Origin: Urechis unicinctus
Lineage: Eukaryota; Annelida; Polychaeta; Xenopneusta; Urechidae
Assembly (NCBI GenBank): GCA_034190875.2
Contig: CM067354.1
Span: forward strand, 49,971,908-50,035,907
Reading direction: 5' to 3'
DNA: 64,000 bases
Below, piece after piece: positions 34,289 through 47,562 of the stretch. Both the position numbers and the translations under genes were made by a program. Positions within the stretch are counted from its first letter, which is position 1, and each line of letters begins with the position of its first letter. Under the pieces are notes generated by a model. That model was given only the letters and a program-made list of their open reading frames with translations, was not told the origin of the DNA and searched no databases.

Positions 34289-36433
34289 ATGCTATGCTTA
34301 CCTGTGAACTGTGTTGATATCTGTAGTTCTCTTACCGGGAATGGAACTTACTCCGACGATGAGCTATACGACGATGTGCCACTGGCTGACAAAGAACTAC
34401 CAATGGGGGAGCGCGGAGATGAGGATTCTGGTATAGACTCACCAGTCAAACGCATCCGTCCTGCCAAGAGGGACAGTTCTGTCTTGCACGACGAGCCTAG
34501 GTACGTTTTAAGGAAATGTTTGGCTATAGGTTTTAAGATATGGGGCACTGGTATATTATTGTTTCGATGGTATATTTTTTAATTAATAATACGGTTTTAT
34601 TAACTCGCAAATTACGCTATATACCAACTATTGATGATTACGTTTGCAACCAGAATACGATGTATGCGATTGTCGGTAATGGTTGATCTATCAATTAGTA
34701 CAGTAATTAAAAGTACACGCTAATTAATATTATTGTTTATTAAGGAAATCGACAAAATCAATCAAACAAGGGGATGTCGCATTTGTCAAGCCGTACAAGA
34801 ATTGCGAAGACCCTCAAGCATTGAATAGCCATCTAGATGCACAAGATATACCTCAAGACCACATCAGTAGACTACAGGTCAATAAAGAGGGCGGTACGTT
34901 CGTCGACAACCTACCCAAGGTTCCAATGACCATTGATATACCAGCTGGCGCTGTGAGAACACAGACAAATATCGCCATCATCCAGACATTCAACCGACGA
35001 TTCATGCCAATGATGGATGACAATAAGAAAATAACATGCCCATTGATTCATTTCTTTCCACACCAGCTTCGGTTGGAAAAGGCAATGACTGTGACGCTTC
35101 GACTGCCTCAGATGAACCCATCAAAATCGTATCATGTTTTATACAGCCCTACCGATATTGGAGATGAATGTGAGTGGATCGATCTGACAGAAACTGGACA
35201 TTCTGTGGCTGGGGTAGCATCACAAGTAAATGCAAACTCCAAGGAAGTCGTCTTATCCCTACTGCATTGCTGCGTATTCAGCATAACTGAGATGGTACCT
35301 GATGAGAACATTGCAAAATTCTGCATGGTACAAGCTTCACTGCTGTATAATCAAACGAATGACATGGTTGACGTGTGTGTCGAAGTCTCTCCTGACGACA
35401 ACGATGCTGTCATGACGGTAGGGAATATATTATGCATACAAGACTGTGACGACCAAAAACATAAATCATTTCATCATTTGTAAATATCACACGAAATGGT
35501 TAATGTGCAGGGAAATGATGTCAGACAGCGCCTCTGCATGAAAAAAAACTTAAAGCCTCTAGAGTTGACTGTAGAGACGTCGCTATTTGAAACTCCTGCA
35601 GGGTATTCAATGGTACCTGTGACTCCCCACAGTGAGGTAAAGTGTTTATAGGCAATCGCCAAAGAAGGTATGGATGCTTGTAAAAGAGTACATGCATAAG
35701 TCAATTCAGAGTTATACATTTCACGCAAATGTATTCGTTGGGTTCTATATTCGTTTGGATGCTATATATACAAATTCGTCCTGATTATCTGTTGAATACG
35801 TGGTATTGTTAACACCATGCAACATTAGGTTAGGTTTCTCGCAGCTCTGTTAAAATGCGGATGTAAGATATTCTCTGTTTGCAGGTACTGCCTTTTTTGT
35901 CAGCATGGATGAATAAAATCGATCCGAAAAAATACCAATTTAAATTGAAGAGATCATCACTAGTCCAGCAGAATGTAATTGTTGTGTGCCGTGTACTTGC
36001 CAAGCAGCAAGAGGGTGATAATGATGCTGTAACACTGAACTTTTCTAGACAGCTCCAACTGATGGCCAATGTACGAAGGGGTAATTGACCTATAACTTAT
36101 ATGAATAAATATCATATTGGTTAATTATCTGGTCGATTGCTATGTAAAATGAAACCAATGACCGCGGCAACAGACACATACACGTACATTTGTATGATAT
36201 TTGAAATAACACGTAATGTGATTTCTCTACTTATATTAATGATATCTGTCAAACGCATCAATCCACAGGCCGGTGATGTACCACAGCCGGTAGCTTCCCC
36301 ACCCGATGCAGATTTCAATGCAACACCAGCGCGAAATAGCGAACCAGATACAAGAATTACTGAAGCAGAATGTGAGGAATATCTCGAGAGATATTTTCCA
36401 AACGCTATAACATCCAATTTTGAACACCAATGA
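34289..36433 (+). CDS. ZU5-UPA domain protein (UNC5/PIDD/ankyrin-like), no death domain
   Basis: Five-exon model: 34,289-34,500; 34,745-35,417; 35,511-35,636; 35,885-36,080; 36,174-36,433. It totals 1,467 nt, 488 aa, with all phases consistent and GT..AG borders. Residues 1-71 are acidic (SDDELYDDVPL, GDEDSGIDSPVKR). Residues about 120-255 form a ZU5 domain (GGTFVDNLP, IDIPAGAVRT, MTVTLRLPQ, SKSYHVLYSPTDIG, LLHCCVFSI). Residues about 300-400 match UPA (GYSMVPVTP, VLPFLSAW, VVCRVLAKQQEGD, AVTLNFS). The tail has IFEITRNVISLLILMISV and then a Pro-rich/acidic end (EAECEEYLERYF). No death domain follows, unlike UNC5 and PIDD, and no transmembrane ectodomain is seen upstream. Likely a cytoplasmic scaffold or signalling protein. 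The start is uncertain: the TAG at 34,322-34,324 could be an acceptor, with exons further upstream. A shorter last exon from 36,269 is possible. Confidence 0.7.
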
Positions 36434-39400
36434 CGGCTGTATATGAAGATGTTTAAGCTAGAGTTTGCTATTGTCATGAACTACATTTGGCACAATTATC
36501 TTAGTCAGGATATATTTAATTTTTGTGATGATTTCAACACTACTGACAATAACTTTGTACACAATACTGTCAACTATTTTTGAAACTATTAGACGAATGA
36601 CAAATGTTTATCATTATTTCACTAATTATATTTTCAGCAATGCACCTGATTAGTTCTTATTAATGAATAAGAAATATTGTACAAGTAGAATTATAGAGCT
36701 CTAAAGGTCCAATCAGATGTTTCAATATCTGCTTTAAGTATTTTGTCCCCACGCAAACGCTTTAACATTATCGTATTTACATAGAACGCAAATTGTTATT
36801 TTCATGTACAAATGTACGACTAATTAATAACCAATTAATTATAGTTTCGATTTCACATTTTATTATGATATATTTCAGCATTATAGCAAGGAATTTATGC
36901 CATTTACTGTAACATATGATTAAACCATTCAAGTTTAGTATATCTTACAAAAGTCAACATAGCATCGTGAATGCGAATGTAATATGTATCATTACTTAAT
37001 CTTTAAGAACAGTAGCAGTCGATGCGACAGAATCGTTTGGCAAGAAAAGGCAACGATACACGTGACCTTCTTACTGGGTTAACACATCTTGCAAAACTCA
37101 TTGACGCAGTTTCGAAATGGTTATGATTGAGCATCTATGGAATCTGTGTGCGTAACCACTTGTTTTTACTATATCATAGCCATACAGAAGGAATTATGCC
37201 ACATGCATGTGCTTTAATATCAACACTCTGGCCACATTGCACTCTTACCGATAATGATAAGACTTTGTCGTGTTAACATCAGTGTATCATATCCTGAATA
37301 TATTGAAATAATTTAATCGACGCTGCCTGATTTTCTGTAGAAGCTGTCCTCCCATAGTTTAACTTGCAAATGATGCAAAATCTGATAAAGCAGTGGTGTG
37401 TAAAATAAAATATATCATTTTCATGAAGAGGTACTTCGTGCTTATGTGGTCTTTGCCATGTTGACATTTTAATTGTTCTGGCAGAAAGGAAAACAAAGAG
37501 GATAAATAGAAATTGACCAACGTGTAAGGATGCTTTGATTAGGAAACGTTGATTTAACACATGTCAAGTAAATCACATCCTTCTTATTATGCCTCCGATA
37601 TTATTATTTCAGTGCATGCGACATGTGTAATAACAATTGTAGTTTTATTAATTGTGCGATAGTAAATGTACGTTTACTGGCTTCGACTTAGTAAATCTCC
37701 ACACACTGCAACATAAATTGGCCCGTAATGGACAACATCTAACGGCCTTGTAGTGCAAAGGTTTATGATTACAATACAAGAAAAATATTATTGGTCTCAA
37801 GATTAACATACTGCGGAAGACTGGCTGGTGGCGCTGATAAAGCAAATCGAGTTCGATAATGTGCTTGGTGGTCCAGTATCACGTATTTAAATGTGTACAC
37901 TATGTTGGGGATTCTCTGAATATATGGTATTTGATCTCTTGAGAGTCTAAATACTATGTGACTGTTTTGTCCCCTTGTATAATCACAATATAAACATATC
38001 GGGGCTAAACCAAACGACAATGACAATGACACCCGCGATAAAGATAAACTATAAATGTTCAATAATAGTCTATAATATTTGCAGCAGTATGTGCACTGAC
38101 CTATTTAAAACAATTATAGTGTAATTCTATCTCAAAACGGTTCCGTTGTCTGTCGATCTGCTGGCCCGGCATCTCGAATTCCGCGGGGACTAGCCTTACC
38201 TCAAATATATCATTAACGTCACCACAGCTACTTGTTACCCATGACGCGGTTGCTCAAGCGATCCGTTAGTTTATTCTTGTAGTCAAGACGTAGTTGTGGC
38301 TTAAATCGTGTGATTCATCTAGACGTTGGATGTAGATGCTGCTGCTACTGGGTTGTAACAACAGGTGAGATCAGGTTATATCAGCAATCGGATGCAATTA
38401 ATTGCTTTACCAATTGATTCTTATGTTTGTATATAACACCAATATTCACTGATTATTCTAGTATTGGAGACAGCGTATATACTTACAAGACTTTCATTGG
38501 CGATACCATGATTCAACACCTTTGATGAGCCGATGTTTACTTATAACAGACGATGCCTTTTATCTAAGAATAAGAGAATGCACTATAATCATCAATGCCA
38601 TATGTTAAATGCCCAGCATTTGTGCTGTAAAATGACATACCTCAATGCTGGGTCATATTGTGATCAACGCGAACCTTTCACAATTTAGTTGGCACTACCT
38701 GTTAAGATTTACAGAAATATCTACATTATGTACTTCCTTCACTCCTTCATTTGTGTGTTGACGAGATAACCTAAGTTATTACAAATAAGTAATAATTAGC
38801 GCTCCAGTTGTTTTTAGCCTTATGTCATTAGAGATAGGTGCGGCATATGCATCATCCATTGAGCGCTGTTTCCATACTTCATAAAAAGTTGGTAAGGTGT
38901 AAGTAAATATTAAGAAAACAGCTATCAAAAGTGCGTTTACGTCACGAAACAGATTAAGATATCTCTGGAATGGCATAATGGCTAAACAACAATGGTTTCA
39001 CTGCTTGATGTTTATTTAGACGCTGGCCATAATTTGGTAATAGAGGTCAGTAATTAATCATGTGCCTACTGCTGTCATATTTACTACATTTGAACAATCA
39101 CTCAACTTTACTTGATTAATTTACACTGCAGTCGTCCGAAATACGACGGTTCATTTGAAATACTTTAAGAAGCCATTTAAGTCATAACAAATCGTACTTA
39201 TACAGTTATGCCCCATATTAATCTGTAATCAAAACTGTGATCATCCCCGGTATGATGGCTTACACAATAAAGGGAGCATCGGCTTACAAGGGCAAACTGC
39301 TTAATGGATATGTATGAGAAACAATGATTACTTGAACGAAGATCCCTCTATATTTACTTATGCGCTATAAATACAGCATAGTCTGGCAAAATAAATAATG

Positions 39401-40021
39401 CAATATACGCTGTATTCCCTCCGTTAATAACAATCATTTGTAATTTATATTTTGCCACATAAAACATCCTATGCAAATATTTCCATGCATGTATAAATAC
39501 CCTGCAAACATGGCATGGATTTTCAATTTCCTGCTAATCAGTTACTTGTATCGCCATTTAGTCCTTCTGTGGATGATAGATAAAGACTGGGCATTGCCAT
39601 AAAACCAATCTAATCCTGCGAATGATTTATACTGAAGCGTAACTCGCATACACTTGACACACTAGTTGCATGAATAGAACTGATGTGCCTATATATCTTA
39701 CCTATTGATGTGGATGTATCGGGAGTAAAGCTTGTAGCAACATAACCTTGGCTCAACGGATGATGAGTGAATTATCACAAACGTCGCTGAGGCTCTTGGA
39801 TGGGGTTACAGTGCAAACATCCGTCTAAGGAAGCCCACGTATCATTAAAGTGATGTATTGCCTATCATAACTTAGAGGCGGGAAGTCATCACAATTATGG
39901 GGTTGATCCGTGTTAACAAGTGATCGATTTTACTTGCGAATCCTTAGTTGTTGCCCATTGTAAGAGATTACAACGAGGAATCACAGGTCCAGAGAAGTCT
40001 ATGGTTTATTTTATACACCCC
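36434..40021. other. AT-rich arm DNA between genes
   Basis: No supported gene. 39,100-39,420 pairs inversely with about 17,945-18,260. 39,640-39,860 pairs with about 17,590-17,790 (phrases on the CTTCTTTATCGGGTG side of the left copy). The stretch 37,769-38,062 has a minus-strand ORF with short hydrophobic runs but no conserved partner noticed. Confidence 0.35.
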
Positions 40022-40174
40022 CTATGCAGGTGGGGAGTGTTGCATTACCGACATGGTTAAGGTTTCATATAGGGATCCACACGAAGAAGTGTTTCCACAG
40101 TGGTAGGCATTTATTTGCCCGACTGACACTCTATCCGTCTTTCCAGACGCTTTTTCAAACAGCCATTGTATTTC
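40022..40174 (-). CDS. Terminal exon of an unknown Cys-motif gene family
   Basis: On the minus strand a clear acceptor (CCTAATTTCTTACAG, ending at 40,175) opens a 50-codon exon: EIQWLFEKASGKTDRVSVGQ, then CGNTSSCGSLYETLTMSV, ending QHSPPA and TAG. It shares CGNxxxCGSxYET and the QHxxPA terminus with 4,571-4,690 (+) and with the broken copy at 48,480-48,600 (-). The polypyrimidine tract plus a cross-copy conserved stop make a real last exon plausible. It runs opposite to the KCNMB-like and ZU5-UPA genes of this arm. The gene body upstream is not identified. Confidence 0.38.
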   Translation of the reverse strand, partial: EIQWLFEKASGKTDRVSVGQINAYHCGNTSSCGSLYETLTMSVMQHSPPA

Positions 40175-40493
40175 CTGTAAGAAATTAGGTGGTACAAAAC
40201 TGAGGTAAGTTGCTAAAATGTTGCAAATATCACTAGGAAAGCACATTTACGCGGTAATGGTTATATATATTTCAAAAGGCATAGGAAACATGAATGATGT
40301 AATTTTTAAAAACTTTCAAGATAGATATAGATGGTGTACAATGATAGAAGCTGTAAGATGGCTAGCTATGCCTAGGTCACATGGTACGATGTTGTGGTCA
40401 CATATACGGGTTGTTCATATACTCTTTTAAGTTTCTTAGATTAAGTTCAGTTCACTTCAGTTTTTTAGAGCCAAGCGATCTCTACCATTCTAT

Positions 40494-40697
40494 TTGATCA
40501 AAACTGATGATTTAATATACGCCTTAAGGACACAACAAAATGGCGTATTGAGTTGTACTGGGTCCATGCAGGGGCCGCACAGGACCTGTCGGAACCCGTT
40601 AGAGATCAAGGGGACAAGCGGGCCCCAATCATCTTTCTCAGCAGATGAAGTTACATGCGTATTTGACAGTACAATTAACGGATTGTACAATAATTAA
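40494..40697 (+). CDS. Unknown Cys-containing exon-like ORF (right copy)
   Basis: Partner of 16,878-17,090. It carries VLSCTGSMQGPHRTC, PLEIKGTSGP and ADEVTCVF in frame and ends at TAA. The cysteine spacing and the PLEIKG block are the same in both arms. Upstream of the shared part the two copies differ, so the exon start is unknown. There is no recognised family. Confidence 0.3.
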   Translation: MIKTDDLIYALRTQQNGVLSCTGSMQGPHRTCRNPLEIKGTSGPQSSFSADEVTCVFDSTINGLYNN

Positions 40698-42667
40698 CAA
40701 GCAATGGGCGCAGTCATTAGCTGATTTCCTAACTATATAACAAACTTCCGGTGATCATCACATGCCACGCAGAGGCATTTACGTGCAGTGATCAACAGCT
40801 GAATGTGGATTAATGTCACGCTAGAAACAGCTAGGAACTTTATGTGTTTGTTTTTGCTAATTATAGTTGATGAGATAGTTTGGTGATGAGATGCGGTTGA
40901 AGTACGGGTCTTTGTTATTCAAATCGCTTGTAATGACGACCGTTGCTAGAAGTCAGATACTCAGTCAAATTACCAAGAGACCATAACTTTTCTCTGTCTC
41001 TGCCATTGGATTTATTTTCCCTATTTATATATCATTCTATTGGATATCATTCTATTTTTGATAATTGAATCGCCGAAAAGTTTATACCATTTTCACGAGT
41101 TTCATATCTTAAAATCAATTCAAGATACCTCCTCATGCTTGGAATTGTTTTTCTTGTTTGGAGCTCGATGCATAAATAGGCAACCGAACATAAAATGAAC
41201 GTCACGGGATGAACCTCAAGCAACAAGGTCTAAGTTTCCGCCAGGCAATTGTCCATTGGCAAAAATTCTCGCTGGGTACTCAGCGGTATTTCAATCAGAG
41301 CTATCGGGAGGATACTATCACCTTGATACGAAAGTGAAATCAAGTGTGTATTAGAAAATCAAAGAGACATGCTTACTTTGAGCAACGCAGTTATGATGCA
41401 ATACAATCCCAATGTTAGGGTTTCGATCAGTGGCGCAGCTATGATAAAATCTCGCTAGAATGGATATTATCTTCACAATATGCGACGAAACGTTTTCGTT
41501 TGTGTTTAAGACCATATATAACCAGACTACGATCTCATACTATCGATATTACTATTTCCATCGTGGTCTTTTCCTGATACCGCTGTCGTCAGTTGAAAAT
41601 TAATTGATTCGTTACCGACAATATTGGTCAGATTAGGGTTATATTAACAATAGTTCATATCACATGAATGGGTTATCTTTTGATCATGGTTAAATACTAT
41701 GTACTTGAATGTCATTGCCTTGGTATGTTGCCGATGCACAAGAGAGGGGTGTAGCCAGATGGTAACATTCTATAAAGTGCTTGGAATACACGGCCATATT
41801 ACGCAATTGTCCATGAGTTGATCTGAGTTTAAATGATGTCCCGACTGAGCTATAAAGAGGTTTATGTAGCTCGTTAATACAAATAATAGCTACCTCGGGA
41901 AGCAGTTTCGGTGGATATCTGTATCATAGAATAGCCATAAAACCAATTCGTTAAGTAGCGAACGCAATGGTGTTGCATTGATGATACATAGTAGAAGCTG
42001 AATGTCTATCTACACATCATGTTGCTACCATTAGCTTCCAGAGCAGTTGGGTGTTCTGTCAACCGCAGGAAATATGGTCAACATTGTGATTCGACATTCC
42101 ATGAAAATCAACAATTAATTACGAACGAACATAATCAATTGCACTCCATTGTGGCATCATCAGGGTATGTGAAAAAACTGACAGCAAGAGGGGTTAGCCT
42201 CAATGGACATTTAAAGGTTTTTACTTATCAGTGGCCTTAAGAGTGTATAATAAACACGAAGTTTGCAAATGACATCTGCACAGCTCGATACAGCACGAAT
42301 TGCGGAAATGACAATCTGAATATTTTTTTTCAACCCGTTCGTACCACAAGCAATGCAACCTCAAAAGTCATCTTTGTTAGCTAAAGGGATCTCAATATTC
42401 AACAACACTCAGAAAGTCTTGATTTTATCTATTTAATTAATGACTACTGTAATAAGGCTTATTTATATTGCCAAGTTGATATGTTCACTAAAATAAGCAA
42501 TCAGTTATCTGCCTATCCAGAATACAACTTATTAGCCAACTGCATATTTGTTATCATCATTGGCACCGCTTCTTGTGTAACCTAGTTACTAGAAGTAATG
42601 AGAAATGTTAAGTGCTGGCTGATTGCACATTTTTAATGATAGATATAGCGCTAGATAACCATATGAA

Positions 42668-42961
42668 TTGGTAAAAAGCCATTCAAGCTTGGTTATTGTA
42701 CATAAGCAGGGTACTATATTTCCCTTAAAGCAGACAAACCAATACCAGCGTCGACAAATCCATTGCGTAGTTGCAGTACGATCTTGTCTGCAATGCAAAG
42801 CTTCTCTTTTCGACAAAAACCCCAATAAATCAGAGGAGGCACAACTAGATAGACACCTGCTTCGTGGAAACATTTTGAAAATAACTGCGCCAGCAGTGCA
42901 ATGTTTGTTCATTCTTAGGCATTTCCGTTATACGAAAATATTCAAGATGTTGAGACTTTGA
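42668..42961 (+). CDS. Unknown exon-like ORF, distant member of the KSEEGQL family
   Basis: This 97-codon ORF contains CLQCKASLF and NKSEEAQLD, corresponding to the KSEEGQL exon at 2,927-3,145 and 50,745-51,017. Its inverse partner at 14,913-15,158 is shorter and shifted in frame. After AQLD the sequence diverges from the other subfamily because of indels, and the C-terminal part (LFILRHFRYT) is shared only with its arm partner. Function unknown; it may be a decayed copy. Confidence 0.22.
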   Translation: MVKSHSSLVIVHKQGTIFPLKQTNQYQRRQIHCVVAVRSCLQCKASLFDKNPNKSEEAQLDRHLLRGNILKITAPAVQCLFILRHFRYTKIFKMLRL

Positions 42962-44964
42962 ATAAAGGTGTACCATTGCCTGATTGATTATTGTGCTATT
43001 GATATTGATATCAACTGGTCTTCATGCCTATTAAATGGTGATATACATGAGTACCGAACGTTCCATTCCCAAGAACAGCCTGATGTGTTAACGCAGTCTG
43101 TGTCGGAGGTGATTTCAGCTATTAAAGGTATATCTTCAGGAAAAGCAACGCCAAATACCAACGATATGACAGATCATAATGTAATTTGTAGAGTCACATC
43201 TTTCAAACATTTCTTCTTTTCTACCAGCAGACATGAGCTTTGGCTCTGCTCGAAGCGGTGAGCGAGGACAGATGTGCTATTTCACTCTTAACAAGCAGAA
43301 GGGTTTTTATCAGACCAGTGACAGCTGTAATGACGTAAGAAAATATCGTTGCTCTACCACAGTGTGTCCTGGTACATTCAATTATTGGCTATGGAAACAT
43401 ATAGTAAATTGAATACGATTAGCATGTTCCGATCAGGTCTCCTCTCGGACACCTGACCCTCTGCCATACCGTGAGTAACTGCCAAGGCTCCCTGGTTGCC
43501 ACATCTACCCCACCAATTCAAATACCCAGGGTTGAGGGGAACCGCCCACCAAAATTTTTAGACACGAGATAACTGGGCGATAATGAGGGTGTGCACTACC
43601 GTCCTGGACACAGAAGACATATTTATCTCAAACCAACAAATATAGTCATTTAGTTGACTAGTACATCAAAATAAACTCTTCAGATATGTGATGAGATATA
43701 CCATTTCAAGAATATGATTCTGATATGGCTTGTAAACGATCGCAAATATAAGCAATATAAATATCCCTCGAACTCACACTCGCTTATTGTTGACAGAGCA
43801 GAGTTTCGTCACAAGGCTGGAGATATCAAATGAACTTTCAAACCAGACCAAAAGCTTGTACGTCAGTAGCTAGTAATAGTATTTCGCGACCGATCAGGTG
43901 CAAACGCCCGAAAATATGGTGGGGTTAAGGTTACAAATCTCAATCTCAATTCCAACCATCAACAGTTCACGACTTTAAAAATATGAGGATATCTGAGCTA
44001 TGTGTATGCGTATCGCTTATTCTCCGTTATATTGGTGTTCCGTAGTAATGGAGGCGTAAACAACTGATGATTAAAACATGTCGGTGTGGATGCTTAGAAT
44101 TAATATCGAAGTTTTGTAATTAGATATGTATTAAGCCTTATTCTTTGAGTCAGTAAAAAGTTTTTGGATCAAGCGCCGAAAAGCGTCACCTGTTGGGCTT
44201 TTCAATTGGGTGTAGGAGTGACAGAAACCACGTAAAACGATTATTGCCCCAGTAAATAGCGCATGTTGGCCCCCGGTATAGGGCACACAATCTAGTCTAA
44301 TAGATCTTATCAGACACACGCGTACTACCTGATATATCATGTTCTATAATCTTAGCACACGTGCAACGAGCAATGTTGCGCGTTTACAGTGCATTAGACA
44401 CTGTTTGGGAACCTCGTAAAGTTGCCATTTCTCATCGAATCACAAATCCCTGCTTTCGGACGTTATAATGTTTCATACTACTGACAATTTCTACAATGGC
44501 TCCAGATGCTCATACATTGTTGTTTAATCAGTGGGTTTATTACACACACGTGTTAACATTTAATTCATAGAGCTAATGGTAATGATATGTAACCATTACT
44601 TCTGCGGGTTTTTTGAGTTTTCAATAATGCCAATATCAAGATCTCAGGAAGTCATTGAGTTGATTTTTTTGTTTTATACAAGATTAGCATAACCTCTATA
44701 TAGCTCTGTTAGAACCACCATTAAAGGCAATCAAGGCGGTTTATGCCATAGAAAATTGTCCATTGATTTATTCATAGCACTACATAGCGATTGACCAAGC
44801 ACCTTTTTCTTTACATGTGCATCACAACCATACCTTGAAATGGTAAGGATGGTCAGATTGCATAAGTGTGACCACAAATTTGTTTTGTCAGATCAATCAC
44901 TGATCTTTTGGGATTTAGGGAGTTCTGACTCAATCATTTAACGATTACACCGTGAAGAGAGATA

Positions 44965-46300
44965 TTTGTCATCTTGCAATTTAATCACTTCCAAACAAAG
45001 GCCTTCTGATGAATTCGACAATTGCATCTGCTATTATGATGCCTTGAAATTCTCATTAATTGGAATATTTCGATCATTTCTATGCTTAATTAATTCGTTA
45101 CTTACTGTACAACATGTGAAAAATTATACGGACTATGTGTCATATGCAGGTCATGTTTTAGCTCCATACAAATATGCATGCGATATCTTCACCATGCCCC
45201 AATAATGGCTTTGAGCTCACTGGTCATATATAATAAGACCGTTTCATAACAAACGCTCTGCTACAATGCGCCGACACTAAAGCAATTACAGAATAGCTGC
45301 TAGATCTATATTGACTGTAAACTGAAAATAATTGCATAGGAATATCTACTCTGACATTCAGAGGCTGGTATTTAGAGTTTAATGTAAGGGTTGTTCCAGG
45401 CAAAGCATCTGGTTCTCGTTCCCTGTATAACAGATGTGCATTTATTTTCAGTAAAGGAATAAGTGTTGGTGCGTCCAATGCATTAGTTAATTAGCTCGCG
45501 GAAGGTATATTATGGGTGATGTTCTGCCCGGAGGTCTCAACGATAGCAACAATTAGTATTGTTCTGTCTGCATTCGGACTCTGTAAAATGCATGTTGATA
45601 ATAATAATGAATTAATATGTATTGTTAACAGTGAAATATATGATCATACATTGCTCGAAACAGCATCTTTGGCTTAGTTTGAGCTAAGGCTAATCATTGC
45701 CTCAATAATCGAACACCAGCGCCCCATTGCAGTATGATGGATTGCACAGTGCATGGGAGCATTGATTATCCCGCCACTGATGTATTGCTTTCTGAGTAGC
45801 AGATGTGCGTTGAGGACAAGTATACCTACTGAAATTGAGTCTACACTTGGAAGTAGCTGCTTGTTAGGGAGTCAAATTGACAATGTTCTCGTTGACAGTT
45901 GTGGTTTTGAAAACTAATGAAGGCACTCGACATGTGTGAGTTCACATAAAAGAGTGATCAGCGCGGCAATAAATTCTTGTTTGTATCCCCCGCCGTCCAG
46001 TTTTATTATATGATCTGTTCATGGTGGGGTAAGCATGTGCACCTATCTGTATTAGGAATACATGAAATTCAATGGTCGGTTATTTCCACAACTAAGTCCA
46101 TCAGGCATGGAACAGGGAACAGTGACAAAGTCATCAATATTATAATGCTGCACCAGTAACTTCATACTTATATTCAAGATACCGTATGAGGCGTGTATTT
46201 CTAAATGGCGTAATGTTTGGCTGAACTGCAACTTAATGCAGAAGGAATGTATCACTAAAACGAAAAAATCAATTGCGAGTGGCGCGGTCACTCACTTCCT
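44965..46300. repeat. Segment repeated in direct orientation at 58,300-60,480
   Basis: 45,170-45,265 matches 58,355-58,450 (ATGCATGC.ATATCTTCAC.ATGCC, then GTTTCATAA.AAAC.CTCTGC.ACAATG). 45,960-46,100 matches 60,275-60,410 (GCGCGGCAAT.AATT, TGATC.GTTCATGG). Same orientation, clearly diverged, with more material between the anchors in the 58-60 kb copy. No gene is recognised in either. Confidence 0.6.
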
Positions 46301-47289
46301 AGCACAATTACAAACCACATAGGATCATCACACATTACCCTAGTGCACTAAAAGTAGATAACCGTAACCTTTAAAGCGGCTGGGATCAATTGGGTCGATT
46401 TGCAGATGAAAAACGCGGCATATGATGCTGAAAATATTCGGTTTCTCCTCATTCCAATCATGTTTGATTATCTGACAGGCAATTTTGATAGCTAATACAT
46501 CATTCTAATGTCTGGTCGTGTGTTGAAGTATTTCATAAATCTAATCGTTAGCTCACATTTTCGTTTCAATTCATATCGATACTGCTTCAAATTGTTATTA
46601 GGATGCTACTCTGATCTTTAAAAAAATAGGCAGCAGTGATTACTTTCTCTTGCTCATATTTGCTGCACTAATCACAGACTGAGTGAACTATTGAAAAAAA
46701 TTTGTGAAATGCGATCGATACCTGACTAGTATTTAATCATAGCAAAACAATTAGTTGCAGTTTACTAACCACAGGCATGATCAGACATATAATGATGTTA
46801 GTTTAATTCAACAGTAATGGTCGTTTGGTGCATGGCCAACCATGTAGCAGTACATTTGCGTAAGCCTTGTTAATCACTCGGCCAAGGATGAAATTCAATT
46901 TTCAGAGAAGCAGTCGGCTTGACTGAAACTTGCTTGATATAATAGAGTGATATTATTACATGTCTCATTTCATTTACGTTATGCAAAACCAGCAGATCCG
47001 CAGCCAGTTCTTTACATTTATGATATAGCTGGGCACATGGGTCTAGCAATTGGTACCATAAGTGACTTGTTTGCTTGCATAAATGGTTTATCACCGGATA
47101 TTACATTGTATGTTATAGTCAAATATATTAGTAAATCTTGTGTACATATGACAACTAGGATCAGGTCTGCAACATCACCAGATACATAACTCAATTTGTT
47201 TGTTTACTTTTCTCGGTCATTCTTCTTGGAAAAGGGCAATATCAAACAAGCTTCTGTAATTTTCGTCATGTTACTATCCATATCTCGGT

Positions 47290-47440
47290 ACAATGATGAG
47301 CAGCATAGAAGAGCACGGCTTGCTGCTACAGGGTTATAACACCACGTGTTATAGCTGGTTTGCATCCGATGCCAGCTATAACACGTGGTGTTATAACCTT
47401 TTAGCAACAAGCCGTGCTCTTCTGTGCTGGTCATTATTGT
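47290..47440. repeat. Snap-back hairpin: 69-bp arms, 13-nt loop
   Basis: 47,290-47,358 and 47,372-47,440 are inverse copies with about six mismatches. The loop is TTTGCATCCGATG. The innermost 30 bp or so (GGTTATAACACCACGTGTTA plus TAGCTGG) are exact. The matching left-arm site (about 5,695-5,800) has only one of the two arms and the loop sequence, so the second arm is a local inverted duplication of about 55 nt added on this arm, as expected from template switching. Confidence 0.9.
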
Positions 47441-47562
47441 ATATATAACACCAATGCACTGATCACTGGGGACAACATATGGAATGGTATGGCTAACGAT
47501 AGAGATGATCCAGACTATTTTATTATGGTTACTAATATCAACAGACAGTATGATGGCGTCAG
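47293..47562 (+). pseudogene. Right copy of the SSIEEHG exon, broken by the hairpin insertion
   Basis: It begins with the same double ATG and SSIEEHGLLLQGYN as 5,568-5,786. The 55-nt snap-back insertion shifts the frame and leads to TAA soon after. Beyond the break the ancestral frame continues (WNGMANDRDDPDYF, VTNINRQYDG) to a possible donor GTCAG/GTACC at 47,562/47,563. On the other strand the same insertion happens to join short frames into a 165-codon ORF, which I regard as accidental. Confidence 0.45.

Noticed and set aside
36269-36433. Shorter last exon of the ZU5-UPA gene beginning at 36,269
   Set aside because: It would need the weak donor AAT/GTACGA at 36,071. The donor at 36,081 with the acceptor at 36,173 gives a consistent phase, and the segment it adds is partly conserved on the left arm. 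Kept only as an alternative.
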